Positions 1 to 11,700 of a DNA stretch of 64,000 nucleotides are shown piece by piece. The DNA is from Phlebotomus papatasi. Lineage: Eukaryota > Arthropoda > Insecta > Diptera > Psychodidae. Position 1 is the stretch's first letter; every line of letters begins with the position of its first letter. The stretch covers positions 77,376,001 to 77,440,000 of the forward strand of contig NC_077222.1 in assembly GCF_024763615.1 (NCBI RefSeq), read 5' to 3'. The notes beneath the pieces are model-generated. The model was not told where the DNA came from and did no database searches. It saw nothing but the letters and a program-made list of their open reading frames with translations. A program made the position numbers and the translations under genes.

Positions 1-420
1 AGAGATATTGATTTCTCCAAAACCATACTTTTTTGGTTTATTTCGAAAACGGTACCTATGATTTCGTTCATTTCCGAATTTACTTCATGAATTAATCGCT
101 AAAGTACCCGTAAATGATATACCTTTCTAGAATTTACGTTTTTATTTGTCCATCTGCTTGTTACTCATGCTAAAATATTCTGAAATGTGCTTTTTTTATT
201 TCGGAATGTTTTCTTTTTAATTTATGAATCAATTTAATAGGTAGTAAAGCGGTATGCACCCAAAAACGATGCGAAATGATAATACACGAAAATCTCTTTT
301 GTATGAGTTCGAGCACTCCGCAAAGCTTGGACGTTTTGTCAACTCTTTTTATGTTCTGTTTCTCCTTGTTCTTGCATATTCATTTATTTGTCTGATTTGT
401 CTTGGGAGTATCAAAACCCT
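1..420. repeat. Fragment of dispersed repeat family R1
   Basis: The segment contains the marks of a repeat seen again near 690, 6097, 37380, 39000, 56500 and 59160: a stretch reading 'tttggtttatttcgaaaacgg', then further on a B-box-like 'gagttcgagcactccgcaaagc'-type segment (around 307-330). Short reading frames at 254-611 lie in it but show no recognisable protein. Family class is unknown; the similarity between copies is judged by eye. Confidence 0.5.
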
Positions 421-896
421 TTTTTTACCGTCCTTGTCTTTCACTTTATGTATTTTTTATGTGCTCATTTTTACTTGATTTTAATTTTGTGGCTTTTACA
501 GATAGAGAAAACATAATTTCCAATATTTGTGTTTTGAAAGGTTATTCGATTAAGGTTCAAACTGCGGACGCATGCTTCCTAAAGTCCGTATACTGTCTAT
601 TTAGGTTTTAAAATAGTTCTACATAATTTTACTGTTTAAATCTAAAAAAAAACAGTAAATACAATCCGATTTTTAAAAATTTATCAACCATAGCTTAAAC
701 GGTAATAAATATCGACTTCCAGTATTCGATGACCCTCCATCAAACAAGAGATAGTTTGTTTGTTTTTTAATTTTTCCTTCATCCCTTTCATACCCATTCA
801 TAACCAGGTTTTTAGGGTTTTCTCGAAAAGGCTGGCTACACAGATTTTTTTTTAAATTTTCGGCTGTGTGTTGGAAATAATTCAGGTGAACATTTA

Positions 897-1760
897 AGGT
901 AAATATTCTAATTCAAAACCATTTCCAGACGCTTTAATTTTGACAAAAGATTCAACACAATAAGTTCATATTTTTACTGAAGAGAATTACATAAATTTGC
1001 ATCTTGACTCTTCTAGAATGTTACTGTTTAGAGAAAATTCTTTAGATATAATTTGAAAACTTCTTTAATACAAGAAAAATACGCGAGTTTAAAATGCTGC
1101 TATTGGAAACAAATTAATCCAAATGGAGACAAGGGAAAGTTTCTAATTGGAGACAAACAATGTAAGCGAAACCGCCGACGAAAGGCTTCCAAAACCTTCT
1201 TGAGTTGCTCTTGAGTCAGGATTTGTTCCTATTCCTGGTTTTTTCTTCTTTCCCATGTGAAACAATAAGAAAATATCTCCAAAAAAAAATCATATTTCCG
1301 AGGTTTCCTATTAAAGCATTTGCAGACACTTCAGAAAAACCCTTTTTTGTTCACGAAATAAGTAACTATTTCAGTTGAAAACTTCACGTACCGTTAGCAG
1401 TGAAGATTATCACATAATTTAACTAAAATTAGCCAGAATTATGACATAAATGTTAAACAAAACGAATAAAGAACAGTCATCTCATTGTGTTTTTCATTGG
1501 AAAACATGGTCGATCGATGAAAAATTCGATGGTGAAAAGGTACACTTTTAATTTTTCTGAGAAATTAACAAATTAAAATTCGTGAATATGAATGGATTTT
1601 CGCTTTATTTGGAACAAAATTAACTAAATAATGAAACTGTGGTATAGAAAATATGTAAATATAATAATTTAGTACTGTATCATGAAAAAATGACGTTTCC
1701 ATTTGGAGTACCGAATAATTTCCATTTGGAGAGTAGGTTTTGAATTAGCTTAATTTACCC
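897..1760 (+). mobile_element. 0.87-kb MITE 'CCAAATGG' family, copy 1
   Basis: The element is flanked by TA on both sides. It begins with a degenerate AGGTAAAT and ends TTTACCC. One end carries 'aattcaaaaccatttccag'; the other carries repeats of the word CCAAATGGAAA and 'ttttgaattagc'. Internal text matches copies at 4281-5151, 8780-9626 and 62054-63070 almost base for base. There is no coding potential, so it is non-autonomous. Copy 1 is in the opposite orientation to copy 2 across the dynein gene. Confidence 0.75.
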
Positions 1761-1934
1761 TAGGAGTCGTTATAAAATTACACATTGCATATTATTTCAA
1801 TACTAAAAAGCTAATTGAGCTTTAAAATCTTATTTTCTGAAAAGAAACCACGCTCCTTACAATATTTGCCAGAAGTATAAAAAAAATTATAACATTCAGA
1901 GAAATATTTATAATTTTTTCTACATATTTCAGTA

Positions 1935-2163
1935 GGGTGAAAGGAACGTCTATTGACACTTTAAGAACTCGTGTTAGCACCTATTGACATCCTAATCTGT
2001 ACCATTTGGGATATGAAATTTGAACATCTCTGTTTATAGTAAAAAGTATATTACACAAAAAACGTTATATTACTTATATTTTACTAGATACATTAAATAA
2101 TTTTCACCATTTTTACAAAAGTGTCAATAGGGGTTCCCTGTTGAACAGACGTTCCTCCGACCC
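1935..2163. mobile_element. Short TA-flanked MITE with GGGTGAAAGGAACGTC-type ends
   Basis: The left end reads GGGTGAAAGGAACGTCTATT and the right end is its imperfect inverse, ending in ACGTTCCTCCGACCC, with TA outside both ends. The word CTATTGACA occurs twice near the left end and inverted (TGTCAATAG) near the right end. At 229 bp it has no coding capacity. Confidence 0.65.
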
Positions 2164-2489
2164 TATGTACAATTACATTGATTATAATATAAAATAGTAT
2201 TTAATCTACATGTTTTTTCCTGTTTGAAGAAATAGGCCACGCCCAGAAATTTTTTATGTATAAAATATTATAACTACATAAAAATCACTTTAATAATATT
2301 TTTAGGAATACTTTGGGAACTGCAAAAATTTTAGGAATAATATTTTTTACAAATCGTTCAAATTACTATATTTTCCTAGTTACTGCAAGATTTGTCATGG
2401 GCCTATTTTTCAGTCACAGAAATTCATAAATTTGCTTGTTTCTGAGAAACTAATGTTTCTTTCGCCTACCACTTAAAATTTTATACAAT

Positions 2490-4056
2490 TTATTGTTTAA
2501 TAGAGATTTTTGCTAAAGGACGTGATGTATTTTTTAAGGAGGTTATCCATTTAGGTCTACAATTGAATTTGTGGGAGTGGCTTAAGTTTTTGTTGAGTTT
2601 ATACTTGTTATAAATTAGAATAAACGTACCTGTTATTGCTGATAGCCAAGAGATTTCCTCTTCCTCTAAGATTTCCCTCAATTGAGGATTTTTGACCAGA
2701 AGATGCTGTAAAAATCTCAAGGCTTCCAAATTCTCCAGGACTTACGATGAATTTCAGATTTTTCCCAATAGCAATGGTGTTTTTGAATGGAAGTGGCATT
2801 TTTAGGATAACAACGGGTTCTGAGGTTGTTGATCTGATGATGTCGTGAAAGAAAACTTCTCCAGTTACGTCACAACTGGCCAGAAGTTGTTTTCCTCCAT
2901 GATGGACCATTTGCAGTGAAATCACGGGAAATTGATGACTTTCCAGGTCAGCTATAGCCGGATCATAGACATTCTTTGCTCCCCTGATGGTTGATAGTTG
3001 ATTAGCTGAGCACAAAATTACCCTTCCATCCTCAGTTCCAACAACAAATTCACTCCTATCGTCAATTGAAACGATTGTTCTCAGAATTGTAGTTTGATCG
3101 ATGGCTGGAAACTTTTGTCCTTTAGATGAGATTTTGAAGGTTTTTTCGTGAATGACTTGCATATTTGTAAGGATTTTCCATGATTCTACAACACCATCAG
3201 CATGGCAAGTTAGGAGATTAACATCTTGAGATGATGGGCGGAGTTTTAGCCAGGACATGGCTACAATTTCACCATTTTGTGTTGTTCCCGAGAACAATTC
3301 CTTCACGGAGTCACTATCTTGATGGTGTTCCTTGTGCCAGACGTACAAATCCCCAAGAACACTCCCTCCGGCAAAAATGTCCCTGTTGTAGGTGTTTGTC
3401 GATAAGATCTGTATGCAGGATTTCACAGGAATTACCTGAGATTCTGTGTAATTTAGACCAGTTATTCCCTGATAATCTGCCCTTTTAGGACTGAATAGGA
3501 CAATATTTGGTGTGTTGTGTTCACACCAGGAATCATGGATTGTTGTACAGGATAGAGCTAGGGTTGGAGCTCCGCCAGTTGCTAGAGAAAGCCATGTAGC
3601 TGCTCCTCTAATCAATTTCTTACTTGCAACATCGGCTACTTTAACACTAAGGCATTCAATGAAGTTGATCTTAGCTGAAGATTGCGATTCTCTTCCCGAA
3701 ATCCCTTGAGGACAAGGTGATATGCCCATTTTGAGTTCTTCCTCAACCAACGGCAAAATTTTCTGAAGCCATTGAGCCAATTTCTTCTCATTCCCATCCT
3801 TGAGCTGGACTATCCCCGTAATTGGTGATTCCGTTTGGATTGAGACACTCCGGGGGGAGATTGTGTTGGTAAAGGCATCACACTTTTCAGCTGGAGGGTC
3901 TGTTATTACACTGCGAGATAGTAAATCAACGGTCCTACAAATACAAATTACGATTTGTTTAATATAATTTCTGCTGACCAATTGAAAGTCCTCTTACTGA
4001 TCGTATTTGAATGTTGATTGAAATTCAGTAACGTCGGAAGAAAAAGTGCTAAACAT
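2490..4056 (-). CDS. DYNC2I2: Dynein-2 intermediate chain, WDR34-like WD-repeat protein
   Basis: Three exons on the minus strand: 3998-4056, 2630-3934 and 2490-2556. The introns (63 and 73 nt) have GT-AG ends and the joins keep frame, giving 476 aa, close to the usual length of WDR34 (about 540 in vertebrates). The N-terminal third is low-complexity with a short SVSIQTES stretch like that of dynein intermediate chains. From about residue 120 on are degenerate WD repeats with blade ends such as GDLYVWHKE, GVVESWKI and GEVFFHDI. The family forms the asymmetric intermediate-chain pair of cytoplasmic dynein-2, the retrograde motor of intraflagellar transport in cilia. In insects this would act in sensory neurons or sperm. 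The start ATG at 4056 is the first of a short exon whose sequence joins in frame to the long exon. The AATAAA hexamer overlaps the stop codon. WDR60 is a less likely alternative because that family has a much longer N-terminus. Confidence 0.7.
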
Positions 4057-4119
4057 TATTGCGTTATTACACTTGGGAACTGTTCTAGCAACTATTAGTG
4101 CTTGTTGGTATCAAAAAGT

Positions 4120-4133
4120 GTTGTCATGGATAC
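4120..4133. promoter_or_regulatory. Candidate RFX X-box upstream of the dynein-2 gene
   Basis: The sequence GTTGTCATGGATAC lies about 64-77 bp upstream of the start codon of the DYNC2I2-like gene. It fits the X-box layout of two inverted half-sites around a 2-nt spacer: one half (GACAAC on the minus strand) is perfect for RRNRAC, the other has one mismatch. X-boxes within about 150 bp of the start are the known hallmark of RFX-controlled ciliary genes in flies and worms. The role here is inference. Confidence 0.45.
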
Positions 4134-4280
4134 AGCTCGTAACTTGCATCAGCATTTGATGTAATCGAAAATTTATGTTTTTTCGTAGATTCAGAAATCT
4201 CTTTTCTTTAATTTCGAAATGCGGTTGCAAAGCACGGCAGCATCCATTGATGATGCACAAAAATTAAAGATGGGGGAGTA

Positions 4281-5151
4281 AGGTAAATTAAGCTAATTCA
4301 GAACCTACTCCAAATGGAAATTTTTAGCTACTCCAAATGGAAACGTCATTGTTTTCATGATAAATACAGTACTAAATTATTATATTTATATATTTTCTAT
4401 ACCTCAGTTTCATTATTTAGTTTATTTTGCTCTAAATAAAGTGAAAATCCATTCATGTTCACAAATTTTAATTTGTTAATTTCTCAGAAAAATTAAAAGT
4501 GTACCTTTTCACCATCAAATTTTTCACCGATCGACCATGTTTTCCAATGAAAAACACAATGAGGTGACTGTTGTTTGTTTATTCGTTTTGTTTAATATTT
4601 ATGTCTAATTTCTGGCTAATTTTAGTTAAATTAAGTGCTAATCTTTATTGTTAACGGTACGTGAAGTTTTCAAATGAAATAATTACCTATTTCGTGTGTA
4701 AAAAGAGTTTTTCTGAAGTGTCTGCAAATGTTTCAATAGGAAACCCCAAAAATATGATTTTTTTTTTGGAGAGATATTCTTATTGTTTATGATGGGAAAG
4801 GAGAAAAGACCAGGAATAAGAACAAATCCTGCACTCAAAAGCACCTCAACAAGGGTTTGGAAGCCCTTCGTCGCGGTTTCACTTAAATTATTTGTCTCCA
4901 ATTAGAAACTTTCCCTTGTCTCCATTTGGATTAATATGTTTCCAATTGAAGCATTTTACGCTCGCGTATTTTTCTTGTATTTAAGAAGTTTTCAAATTAT
5001 ATCTAAAGAATTTTTACTAAACAGTAACATTCTAGAAGAGTCAAGGAGCAAATTTATGTAATTCTCTTCACTAAAAATATGAACTTAATGTGTTGAATCT
5101 TCTGTCAAAGTTAAAGCGTCTGGAAATGGTTTTGAATTAGGACATTTACCC
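4281..5151 (-). mobile_element. 0.87-kb MITE 'CCAAATGG' family, copy 2
   Basis: TA-flanked, 871 bp. It starts AGGTAAATTAAGCTAATTC and ends GACATTTACCC. Internal text is the reverse complement of copy 1 at 897-1760, so the two copies face each other across the dynein-2 gene. It has no coding capacity. Confidence 0.75.
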
Positions 5152-5521
5152 TAATCAAGAGAATCAGAATGATAATCGTGTATTTTTTAAATTTTTTTTA
5201 TCGGCTTAGAGCACAAACGGCATGAAATATCTATTTATGGTCTTCGCTGACCCCCCCACACTCCCTACCCAATATAAGTGATCATTTTCTAAGGCAGTTT
5301 TAAAAATTATTATTTGTACCGGGATATATTTTTTACAATGTGACCCTGCTGCAAAGTTGTATATACCGTGTTGGAAGTTGGAAAAATGTGCTAAGTCAGT
5401 TTGTAGACCGCCCAGAAGCGCCCTCTCCGCGATGTGGATGCTTCTTCTGTGCGCCTGGAATTTTTGAGCTGAGGCAGTGCATTTTATTATGTTTTATTTC
5501 TTGTGAAAATGTTTTTTTTTT

Positions 5522-5640
5522 AACATTAAGTCGCTTGCACCGGGCGGAACTCGAACTCACAGCTATAAGAGTCGGAGTCAGAGATCTTGTCCGCCCAAGA
5601 CCCAATCATTTTGCCTATTGCGCCAGGAAACTTTAATGTC
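5522..5640 (-). mobile_element. tRNA-derived SINE-like sequence (head region)
   Basis: On the minus strand an A-box-like TGGCGCAATAGG (near 5622-5633) is followed about 55 nt later by a B-box-like GAGTTCGAGTTCC. This is the RNA polymerase III promoter pair of a tRNA or tRNA-derived SINE. The segment does not fold into an obvious full cloverleaf by eye, so a SINE head is preferred to a tRNA gene. A/T-rich tails with taaa units lie nearby at 5700-5735. Confidence 0.4.
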
Positions 5641-5699
5641 TCCCTTGATTGCTTCGGCAGAGTTCAAATTTTTAGTACTCAAACTGTTTTACAACGATC

Positions 5700-5735
5700 T
5701 CTAATAAATAAATAAATAAATAGTAAATAAATAAT
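5700..5735. repeat. (TAAA)n microsatellite
   Basis: The tetranucleotide taaa is repeated about eight times with minor interruption. Confidence 0.7.
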
Positions 5736-5791
5736 AAAAAATAGTAATTGTAAGACCCAATATGTGGAGAACATGCTGGGGTTCTGCTGGA

Positions 5792-6063
5792 TAATGGTGC
5801 TATTCCAATAGATAATGAAAAAGGGCATCTCCTTCTCCTGAACATATTTTTTAGCACTTTACAGTTTTCAAGTGATTCTGCATTATCGACTTTTCTTAGT
5901 GTTGGTTCCTGCCTTGACTATTTACCCCAGTCCTCGTCGTTTTCTAAAACCACAAAATAGGCGTGACTGTCGTGACAGGAACCAACGCACAAATAAAAGT
6001 CGATCATGTAGAAACACTTGACTTAAAAACAGTAAACTGCAAATGGTGCAATAGCACCATTAT
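5792..6063. mobile_element. MITE with AATGGTGCTATT terminal inverted repeats
   Basis: It begins AATGGTGCTATTCCAATA and ends with the inverse AATAGCACCATTATT. Sub-terminal words such as 'gtcctcgtcg', 'gttggttcctg' and 'caggaaccaac' are also inverted, so the whole 270 bp can fold back. Four or more related copies cluster at 25871-27108. No coding frame. Confidence 0.65.
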
Positions 6064-6870
6064 TCCAGGACCTTTCCTCATTCTGTTTGTGCGTCTGTGT
6101 CTCCGGCCGTTTCCACACCCAGAGACCAAACGGTAAGAGATAGCGACTTGGAACCTTCGGGGGACCCCAATAAGTCGACTCAAGGATCGTTCACATGCTC
6201 TCATTTTCCCAACTCCTTGAAAACCATATTTTTTTTGGGATTGTTCGAAAACGTGTCGTGCAGAAATCGTCCATGTTTTAGACGATTTCTGAGAAATGAT
6301 GTCATGCTGTTTGTTCGTCTGTCGTTTTCATTTTTGGATTTTTGGATATTAGAGATTACACAGGTGGACATTACTTCCTTATACGAAAAAACTGTTGAAT
6401 CATTCCTAAAAACGGTTTACAAGGTCAAAGGTTTAAAAGACTTCAGAGAGAGTGTATTTCTCAATCGAATAGGATCATTTTTAGGCTCCTTGAAAAGGTC
6501 TTGGAATCTCCGACAAAACTGAACCGGTTCCAATTGGTTTTGAACCGGTTATAATCTATAACTATTTTTTATAGAAAATAAAATTAAATTACTTATGAGG
6601 TGTATTTTGGGAGATATTTTGAATGAATTATAAATCGGTTCAAATCGATTGTGAATCGGTTATGAACCAATAAGTAATTTTTCTCCGAAAATAAATTTTA
6701 TTACTCTTTAAACTATTTTGTGGAATCTTTTGAGTGATCTTTTGAATCGGTTTAAATCGGTTGAGAACCGGTAGACGGTAAATGTTGCGAAATTATTTTT
6801 GAGGTCTAGCGCCTAAGAAAGTCATAAGTTCGAATATTTCGCAAAGCCTGGAACTCTTTGCTACCCCTTT
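6064..6870 (+). repeat. Dispersed repeat family R1, long copy
   Basis: Contains 'ccaaacggtaagagatagcg', 'cgggggaccccaataagtcg', 'aaaaccatattttttttggg' and a B-box-like 'ataagttcgaatatttcgc' (near 6825), all found in other copies (37380, 39000, 56500, 59160). A run of AACCGGTT-like words lies at 6522-6780. A frame at 6097-6522 shows no known domain. Class unknown; it may be a degraded non-LTR element or part of a larger composite element. Confidence 0.5.
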
Positions 6871-7416
6871 TAAAATTTTAAATGAAAATCTTAGAAAATA
6901 TAGTTTAAAAATGTTCTACTTTTATGCTTAAGGCGTCAAAATTAAAAATAAGGCAATTTTTAAAGAAAATTGCTGAAAATTGCATATTTGTTACTGTAAA
7001 TGATCTTTTCCATTTTAGAAAGATTTCTTAAAGATCATTAATAAAGTAATTAATGAAATAATTATCTTATTTTGAACGGTTAGTTGGCATTAAAGAGATG
7101 AAAAACACTCTAAACTTATATTTTCCAGTGCATGCAAAAAAATAACAAAACTTACGCATCCAGTGTACACCACAATTTGGCCAGTTTAAGTATTTAAGAT
7201 AATGATTTATTATCCTAGTTAATGTTTTCTAAAAGTCATCTATCCGTGAAATTTCCCTGTTTTCACCTATCAGAAAAAACTTAAATAAATTACCTCGGTA
7301 ATAAGAAGAGATAAAAGAGGCCTTAAAAATTTTACAGTCTCTCCAATCTTTTTCTATTAGTTTTGACCTGTGTTGAACTCCAGTTAAAAAAGTAAAGCTT
7401 CTGTGATGAAAGGATA
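6871..7416. other. Gene-free AT-rich stretch
   Basis: I see no gene, structured RNA or clear inverted repeat here. The short frame at 7229-7435 on the minus strand has no recognisable features and partly overlaps the following MITE. Confidence 0.5.
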
Positions 7417-7614
7417 GGGTTAAGTGGGGCCACAATAATATACGATTTTTTTTGCATATTTCTAAAGGAAGTTATAAGACTTAACATAAATTAATTTAGC
7501 TTTACAGTTGTTTTGTGGAGCTAAATTACATTACGTTAAAATCTATTTTCTTTTAAAAATATTCGAAAAATCGTATAAATGTAGCCCCGCAGCTCAAAGT
7601 AGCCCAACTTGCCC
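7417..7614. mobile_element. Short TA-flanked MITE with GTAGCCCC words
   Basis: Left end GGGTTAAGTGGGGCCACAAT, right end reads TAGCCCAACTTGCCC, flanked by TA on both sides. The words GTAGCCCC and AAAGTAGCCC are repeated near the right end. A related copy lies around 27174-27390. Confidence 0.6.
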
Positions 7615-8697
7615 TACACTCCAATCCAATGTATTTACCTTTTTTATTCACTCCTGTGTTGCAAGTAAAAAAATCCACAAATAAAATTAAAATCAAAAAT
7701 TGTTGATTTACCTTCATTTATTTTCTTTCTCACTTTATCATATAAATATAATGCATATCTGCATTTCATTTTTTATCTCTCTGTCTTACTTCTTCCAAAA
7801 AAAATATTGGTAAAATATATTTTTTTTATTCAGTTTCACATTTCGGTAAATTTTATCAAATTTGATTATTACATTTTTGTAAAATAAATGAATATTCACT
7901 AAATCAATTTATTCTACGACACATATTATTTTTTTTTAATATTGCCACAAAGCATCTCTCCCTAGACATTTTTTTCTTATGATCAGGTATACAGTTATTC
8001 ATAAACTATAATTGTTTTTTTATTTCTTTTTTTTCACTGGGTCTCTTTGCAATGAGTTTATTTACTAAGAGATTATAATGCTTTGTAAAGAAAATTGAGG
8101 TATTCAGTGGCGCGTTTTAAAATGGTTTAAAAGCCATTGTATTGATGTGTGTAAAATTTTTGAAATCATTGATATTTTTCAGAGATTTTAAAATAATTTT
8201 TAATATTTTCTTCGCCAGGAAGGTGCTATAGTTTCTTATTTACACTTCATAAAATACTTGTAATAAAAGAACTATTTTGATTTTTTTAATTGCACTCACT
8301 GCACTACCTCTAAAATTTTAAAATTTGAAGTTTGCTTTGTAATATCAATATAGGTTGATTCAAATAGAGTTGTCCTGTTAAATTAACAAGAACTTAATTT
8401 CATTCCTGTGATGATTATGTTACGATAAACACTGATAAGAAGACACAAGACAAAATTGCTTTCCGTACATGTGTCTCAATTAAGACATTCTCTCCATTGA
8501 TTGATGTGGATTAAAAACATCCACATGAGATCAATTTCTTTGCACTTGAACACTTCTTGTTCCTCCTTTATCTCTTTAGAAAAAAAAAGTTAATTGGTGC
8601 ATATGGCAATTTGTCATTTTTCCTCTGTTCTTTGTATTAGATTTCCTTTCACGATCTTTGAAAGTTGCTTGTGGAAAATATTATAAACGTATTGTCC
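7615..8697. other. Downstream region of the R3HCC1-like gene
   Basis: AT-rich with no reading frame of note. It should contain the 3' untranslated region and polyadenylation site of the minus-strand R3HCC1-like gene; several AATAAA or ATTAAA-like words occur on that strand, but I cannot choose one. Confidence 0.4.
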
Positions 8698-8747
8698 TTA
8701 ACTATCCCAAACTTCGTCTCGTTGTTTTGCTGCCAAAAGTTTACGTT
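8698..8747 (-). CDS. R3HCC1L: Exon 8 (last) of R3HCC1-like
   Basis: Encodes RKLLAAKQRDEVWDS and stop. It follows a TTTATTTGCAG acceptor and completes a Glu codon split with exon 7. A 0.85-kb MITE begins only 33 bp upstream of this exon. Confidence 0.8.
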
Positions 8748-11700
8748 CTGCAAATAAAAACAAATGAAAAGAATGTTTAGGGTAAACTAAGCTAATTCAA
8801 AACCAAATGCTCCAAATGGAAATTTTTTGCTACTCCAAATGGAAACGTCATTGTTTTCATGATAAATACTGTACTAAATTATTATATTTATATATTTTCT
8901 ATACCATAGTTTCATTTTTCAGTTAATTTTGCTCCAAATAAAGCGAAAATCCATTCATATTCACAAATATTAATTTGTTAATTTTTCAGAAAAATTAATA
9001 GTGTACCTTTTCACCATCGAATTTTTCATAGATCGACCATGTTTTACAATGAAAAACACAATAAATTGACTGTTGTTTATTCGTTTTATTTAACATTTAT
9101 GTCATATTTCTGGCTAATTTTAGTTAAATTAAGTGCTAATCTTTATTGTTAATGGTACGTAAAGTTTTCAAATGAAATACCTATTTCGTGAACAAAAAGG
9201 GTTTGTCTGAAGTGTCTGCCAATGCTTCAATAGGAAACCCCGGAAATATGATTTTTTGGAGAGATTTTCTTATTGTTTTAGATGGGAAAGGAGAAAAGAC
9301 CAGGAATAAGAACAAATCTTGTAGTCAAGAGCAACTCAGAAAGGTTTTGGAAGCCTTTTTTGGACTGTTTGTCTCCAATTAGAAACTTTCCCTTGTCTCC
9401 ATTTGGATTAATATGTTTACAATAGAACTATTTTATGCTCGCGTATTTTTCTTATTTAAGAAGTTTTCAAATTATATCTAAAAAAATTTCACTAAACAGT
9501 AACATTCTAGAAGAGTCAAGGAGCAAATTTATGTAATTCTCTTCAGAAAAAATTTGAACTTAATGTGCTGAACCTTCTGTCAAAGTTAAAGCGTCTGGAA
9601 ATGGTTTTGAATTAGGACATTTACCCTAGCTTGAGAAATGTGTAGTGTGACGTCATCATATTTTTTGAGCACACCTCGTAATCCAAATCAACTCCCAAGG
9701 AACCACTCATGCAGAATTGCACTGTGCATCAACGGGGACTCTCAAGAGAGTTGACTCCATGCCATTACGGATATTTCTGTCTGCGTTTGTAATGAATGTG
9801 TGTAAATACACAAAAAGTGTTTGTAAAATTTTGTCATTTGTTCGTAAGATTTTGCCGTTTTGAACAAAGTTTGTGAAAAAGTACAAACTTTTACGAACTT
9901 TTTGTGACTTATACGATTTACGAGCATTTTGTAAGTCTCCAATGTACTATGAAAAAACCTAAAAAGCTAAAAAAACAACTCTATGGCAGAGATGAATTAA
10001 CTCTACGAATATCGATGTAATTATTACTCTTTTTCGATGTAAAATTTCATCTCGACTGAAGTATATGCTTAAGTGTTTTCGTTTTAAGAATATACTTCAG
10101 TTAAGAAGATTTTCGTGTGACAAAGTTCATATGGAACATCAACTATAGAAATAATGCCTAACAGTGTTTCATGAAGACATGTGCGTGCGCCATACGTGAT
10201 ATTTCGCTCGGAACGGGAACTTGAGGTCAAGAAAATATTAATAAAGAAAATTATAAAATTAAAAAAAGAAACATAAAATTGCAAAACATTTTCATTTTGG
10301 GATTTGAAAGAAGAGTAATTTTGAACCTAAATTTTTTTTTTACTCTTGAAACGAGTTATTTTAACTCTTAAAACGAGTTATTTTCAGTCTTGAAAAGAGT
10401 TATTTATACTCTTTTGTCATGTAAATTTTAGGAAGAAAAAATTAAAAAAAAAAACAATTCTTCCGAATATTACACCTAAATAGAAGTAAAATCAACTCTA
10501 AATTATAGTTAATCGAAAATCACAATGAAAAAGAGTTAATCCAACATCAATTCGAGTAAGTTTTACTCGATTATTTTTCTGAGTGTGGGAATTCACAATA
10601 TTTGCGAACAATATTACGAAATATTTTTTTCGGTGTAGTAGAATGGCCAAAAGTTTTCGGCATTAAAAGTATGCAAAACTTCATCCAATAATATAATTTA
10701 TTCTGAATCATTCAACTGAGAAATATCTCCAGTTTTGTTACTAAATTTAATCGTCTTTATCTGTAGAATTTACAGAATAATGTATACGATTAAGATCAAA
10801 ATAGAAGTAATTAGGTGTTTAAAGATCTCACATGCAAAGAAAAAGCTATGAATCTTGATAATTTATTAAAATTAAATACAAATTAAACCATTGAACTAAT
10901 GGTATAATGATCTTCAAAAGCAAGATATAAATCACATTTATCGTTTTACTCTAGACTAAATTCATAAGTATTCATAAAGCTCGTAAAAATTAAAGCTGAA
11001 AGATGTAGTTCTCATGTTTACTTAACCACTGCAAAATTTTGCAATTGAAATGGTATAAAAGATTGCAAAACACTGAAAAAATTACCGCGCAATAACGTGT
11101 CAAATTTACGCAATGATTTTCTAATGGATATTTTATTTGATTGTTGGCAAACTTACCTTTGGCAGCACGTAGAACTCTGCGTTCGTTCTCCAACTCCTCT
11201 CGTGTTGTCTTGAGTCGAACCCCCAGGGCTCCCGTGACCAAACGACGAGCGAGTGCTGCACAAGTCTCCGGACGTGCACGATAGGGTTGCAGAGAATTTG
11301 AGCACTTTTTCGCTTTGCTACGGGATTCCGCTGTGGCTTCGGCCAATGGCTTTAGGCAGACAAATGGATGGCTCGTGGCAAGAATTTCAGCCGCTGCAAA
11401 ATGGGATTTTTCTTTTTAAAATTTTCTCAAATCTTCTCTTAACAAAGTTTGTAGCCTTACCGATCTTTGAACTGCTGAACACAGCCAGTGCATGAGTATC
11501 ATCCACCCATTTAATCTCAAATCCCGACTCCTTGTACGCCGAAAAGATCATTATTAAGTCTTGTGTTTTAAATTCGACTGGGAAATTGGACACTTCCAGC
11601 ACATGTGGGAATTCTTCTTCACTGAGAAGATCCTGTTTGCTCTGGTAGAGTCTATAGTCTGTCTTGGGTTGATCAATTTTCACTTTTCCAACTGCTGTGG

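Noticed and set aside
254..611. Overlapping short frames on the plus strand
   Set aside because: They lie in a dispersed repeat, show no domain, and their residue composition follows the T-rich DNA.
5522..5640. Possible tRNA gene on the minus strand
   Set aside because: A and B boxes are present, but no standard cloverleaf with paired acceptor stem could be drawn by eye; a SINE head is more likely.
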